From Acidobacteriota bacterium (GTDB taxonomy: Bacteria; Planctomycetota; Phycisphaerae; WQYP01; JAJZKJ01): a stretch of DNA of 8,310 nucleotides. Shown here piece after piece: positions 6,205-8,310 of this stretch. A program made the position numbers and the translations under genes. The DNA lies in assembly GCA_021804195.1 (NCBI GenBank), contig JAJZKJ010000079.1:1-8310 (forward strand), in the 5' to 3' direction. Under the pieces are notes generated by a model. The model was given only the letters and a program-made list of their open reading frames with translations. It did no database searches and had not been told where the DNA came from. Numbering within the stretch: position 1 is the stretch's first letter; every line of letters begins with the position of its first letter.

Positions 6205-8151
6205 TTACCGCAGTCTTACCGATACCCGGCCCGCTTGGGTTGCCGGGGCTGGTTCGTGGGGTATGGCCTGCTCGGCGATGGCGGCGCGTACGCTGGCGGC
6301 TATGCCGGTGGGGTCTATGCCGATTTCTTTAAGCTGCTCGCTGCGGTTGGAATGTCGAATAAAGCGGTCGGGTATGCCCAGGCGGGTTACCAGGCGGGCA
6401 TCGAGGCGGCGCTGCTGGGCAAACTCAATAACAGCCGTTCCAAAACCATTGATAATGGAATGGTCTTCGACGGTAATAATCGGCTTGCCGGTCGCAAAGA
6501 CGGCTTCCAGCATTTCGCTGTCAAGCGGCTTGCAGAAGCGGGCATCAATAACGCCCACGCTAATGCCCTCGTTTTCGAGCAGTTGGGCGGCCTGCATGGC
6601 CTGCCACGCCATTGAGCCATACGCAATGATGGTAGCATCATCGCCGCCCTTGAGCGTGCGCGATTTGCCCCCCTCGCGGGTAATAACCCACGGAACATCC
6701 GGCCCCAGCGGTTGCGGCGGGCAGTTATCGCGCGGGTAGCGAATTTCGTTGGGATGATCGAGCGTGGTGGCAAAGTTGAGGCTTGCCACAAGGTCGCGTT
6801 CGTCGGATGGAGCCATCAGCACCATGCCGGGCTGGCTCTTAAGAAATGCCAGATCGCAGAAGCCATGATGCACCGCGCCGTCGTCACCTACCAGGCCGGC
6901 GCGGTCAACGCAAAACGTCACCGGCAGGCCCTGCAGGCACACTTCCTGAAATATCTGGTCAAACGCCCGCTGCAAAAAGGTGCTGTAAACAGCCACCACC
7001 GGGCGGAGGCCGGCTTTGGCCATGCCGGCGGCCATTGCCGTGGCGTGACTTTCGCAGATGCCCGTGTCGAAGTAGCGCGTTGGAAACGCCGGCTTCAGCT
7101 TGATCATGCCGGTGCCGTCGGGCATCGCGGCGGTGATGCCGACAACTTTATCGTTGGATTTGGCAAGATTGACCATGGCATCGGCAAAGGCGCTGGTCCA
7201 CGAGCGGCCGCTGCCCTGGTTAATAACCACCCGGCAGCCTTCAACCCTGAAGGGCTTCGGGCTGTGGAAGGTGGTGGGGTCTTCGCAGGCCCATTCATAA
7301 CCTTTGCCCTTGATGGTTTTAATGTGCAGCACCGCCGGGGCATTGAGGTGCTTAAGCTCGTTAAGTTTTTCGATAAGGTGGGGCAGGTCGTGGCCGTCGG
7401 CGGGGCCGAAGTACTTAAGGCCGAGGTCTTCAAAAATATGGCCGGGGGCAATCGTATTTTTAATGCCCTGTTTGATATGAGAACCCACATCCGAAATTCG
7501 CTGGCCGTAGGGAATATGATCGAGCAGCTCTTGCACGCGCTTTTTAACTTCATCGTAGGTGTGCGTTACGCGTAAATGTTCGAGATAGCCGGCAAACGCA
7601 CCCTGCGGCTCGCTGATGCTCATGGAGTTATCATTGAGAATCACCAGCATTTGCCGCTTAAGCGTGCCGGCGTTGTTAAGGCCTTCAAAGGCCAGCCCAT
7701 TGACAATGGAAGCGTCCCCGATGAGGGCGACAATTCGCGTATCGCGGTTAAGGAGGCTATCCGCCCGCGCCATACCGACGGCGGTGCTGATAGCGGTGCC
7801 GGCATGTCCTACGGCAAACAGGTCGTAGGGGCCTTCAGAAGGGTCGGGAAAGCCGCAAACGCCACCGGCTTTACGCAGTGAGGCAAAGTTTTTGTAGCGT
7901 CCGGTAACAAGTTTATGCGGGTAGCACTGGTGGCCGACATCCCACAGGAGGCGGTCTTTGGGCAGGTCAAAAACATAATGCAGGGCCAAAATTATCTCAA
8001 CGGTACCCAGGTTGGGTGCCAGGTGGCCGCCATTGGAGCCAACGGTGGTCATAATGGTTTCGCGGATTTCTTGAGCGAGCACATGAAGTTGTTCGAGCGA
8101 AAGACGTTTAACGTCGGCTGGTGATTGAATCGTTTCGAGTAATTTGGTCAT
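6205..8151 (-). CDS. dxs: 1-deoxy-D-xylulose-5-phosphate synthase
   Basis: This cytosolic thiamine-diphosphate enzyme condenses pyruvate with glyceraldehyde 3-phosphate, the first step of the MEP route to isoprenoids; its product also feeds thiamine and pyridoxal synthesis. The 648-residue product has typical length and all domains. Visible landmarks are GGHLAPNLGTVE (His43), WDVGHQCYPHKL (His74), the ThDP-Mg site IGDASIVNG...LNDNSMSIS (Asp146, Asn173), the HSPKPF end of domain I, YFDTGICESHA with the catalytic Glu367, YSTFLQRAFDQI and DRAGLVGDDGAVHHG. GDA replaces the commoner GDG and GHAGTAIS replaces GHSSTS, both mild changes. The frame is open to 8244, but I start at 8151: MTKLLETIQSPADVKRLSLE matches normal Dxs N termini, and a promoter lies at 8187-8216 inside the longer version. 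The Shine-Dalgarno is weak. No ispA or xseB gene is next to it. The frame is intact, including a C6 run at 6668-6673. Confidence 0.97.
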   Translation of the reverse strand: MTKLLETIQSPADVKRLSLEQLHVLAQEIRETIMTTVGSNGGHLAPNLGTVEIILALHYVFDLPKDRLLWDVGHQCYPHKLVTGRYKNFASLRKAGGVCGFPDPSEGPYDLFAVGHAGTAISTAVGMARADSLLNRDTRIVALIGDASIVNGLAFEGLNNAGTLKRQMLVILNDNSMSISEPQGAFAGYLEHLRVTHTYDEVKKRVQELLDHIPYGQRISDVGSHIKQGIKNTIAPGHIFEDLGLKYFGPADGHDLPHLIEKLNELKHLNAPAVLHIKTIKGKGYEWACEDPTTFHSPKPFRVEGCRVVINQGSGRSWTSAFADAMVNLAKSNDKVVGITAAMPDGTGMIKLKPAFPTRYFDTGICESHATAMAAGMAKAGLRPVVAVYSTFLQRAFDQIFQEVCLQGLPVTFCVDRAGLVGDDGAVHHGFCDLAFLKSQPGMVLMAPSDERDLVASLNFATTLDHPNEIRYPRDNCPPQPLGPDVPWVITREGGKSRTLKGGDDATIIAYGSMAWQAMQAAQLLENEGISVGVIDARFCKPLDSEMLEAVFATGKPIITVEDHSIINGFGTAVIEFAQQRRLDARLVTRLGIPDRFIRHSNRSEQLKEIGIDPTGIAASVRAAIAEQAIPHEPAPATQAGRVSVRLR

Positions 8152-8186
8152 GAATCCGTTCTCAAAAAACCTAAATATCGCTGCCG

Positions 8187-8216
8187 ATGATATTGGATGG
8201 CGTAATGTATTGTCGA
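8187..8216 (-). promoter_or_regulatory. Likely dxs promoter
   Basis: On the minus strand TCGACA (8211-8216, 5 of 6 matches) and TATCAT (8187-8192, 5 of 6 matches) are 18 bases apart. Transcription would begin near 8180, about 29 bases before the ATG at 8151, which supports that start. A GGGCCGACGGCCC palindrome lies just upstream at 8227-8239. Confidence 0.5.
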
Positions 8217-8310
8217 GCGCCTCCCGGGCCGACGGCCCTGCCAATATAGTCCCGCACCATTAGTGTACGCTTTAGCGGGCCTTATGCAAGGCAAAAGAAT
8301 GGGGTTGCGG

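Noticed and set aside
6712..7575. Long plus-strand open frame (287 codons) antisense to dxs.
   Set aside because: It mirrors the GC-rich codon pattern of dxs, has no domain pattern or ribosome binding site, and dxs is unmistakable on the other strand.
8245..8310. Possible start of a plus-strand gene (ATGCAAGGCAAAAGAATG) at the right edge.
   Set aside because: Only a few codons are visible and there is no clear ribosome binding site, so nothing can be supported.

Overview
The window is a GC-rich bacterial chromosomal segment of housekeeping and transport genes. A lipoprotein-type periplasmic binding protein paired with a FecCD/BtuC permease suggests a diderm host. A short palindrome resembling intergenic repeats I associate with the Planctomycetota/Verrucomicrobiota group makes that group my best guess, with low confidence. 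No RNA gene, insertion sequence, phage gene or CRISPR array is visible.

Left part (1-2408): a minus-strand ABC importer operon for a metal chelate or corrinoid runs off the left edge, with the permease start overlapping the end of the binding-protein gene by ATGA. Divergent from it, rnpA (RNase P protein) starts only about 90 bases from the binding-protein ATG, so the two genes probably share promoter DNA. A 238-base gap with a palindrome separates rnpA from yidD. The usual partners rpmH and yidC are not in the window.

Middle (2409-4830): a strong minus-strand intrinsic terminator closes a phosphate:H+ symporter-type (PHS) MFS permease. Its reading frame is broken by one extra G in a run of six. 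Upstream of it on the same strand is a small unrecognised membrane protein with an N-terminal four-cysteine zinc-ribbon-like motif.

Right part (5019-8310): a NYN-domain (PIN-like nuclease fold) protein, also minus strand, is broken by the same kind of lesion, a G6 run where G5 restores a longer protein with an extra C-terminal domain. Its leader carries a terminator-shaped hairpin just before the ribosome binding site, so it may be attenuated. Further right is an intact dxs (first enzyme of the MEP isoprenoid pathway) with a recognisable promoter.

The genes do not form one pathway. The points most worth a second look are the two matching G6 frameshifts (sequencing artefact, decay or slippage), the hairpin-rich leader of the NYN gene, and the rearranged rnpA-yidD neighbourhood. 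I found no convincing new multi-gene system.
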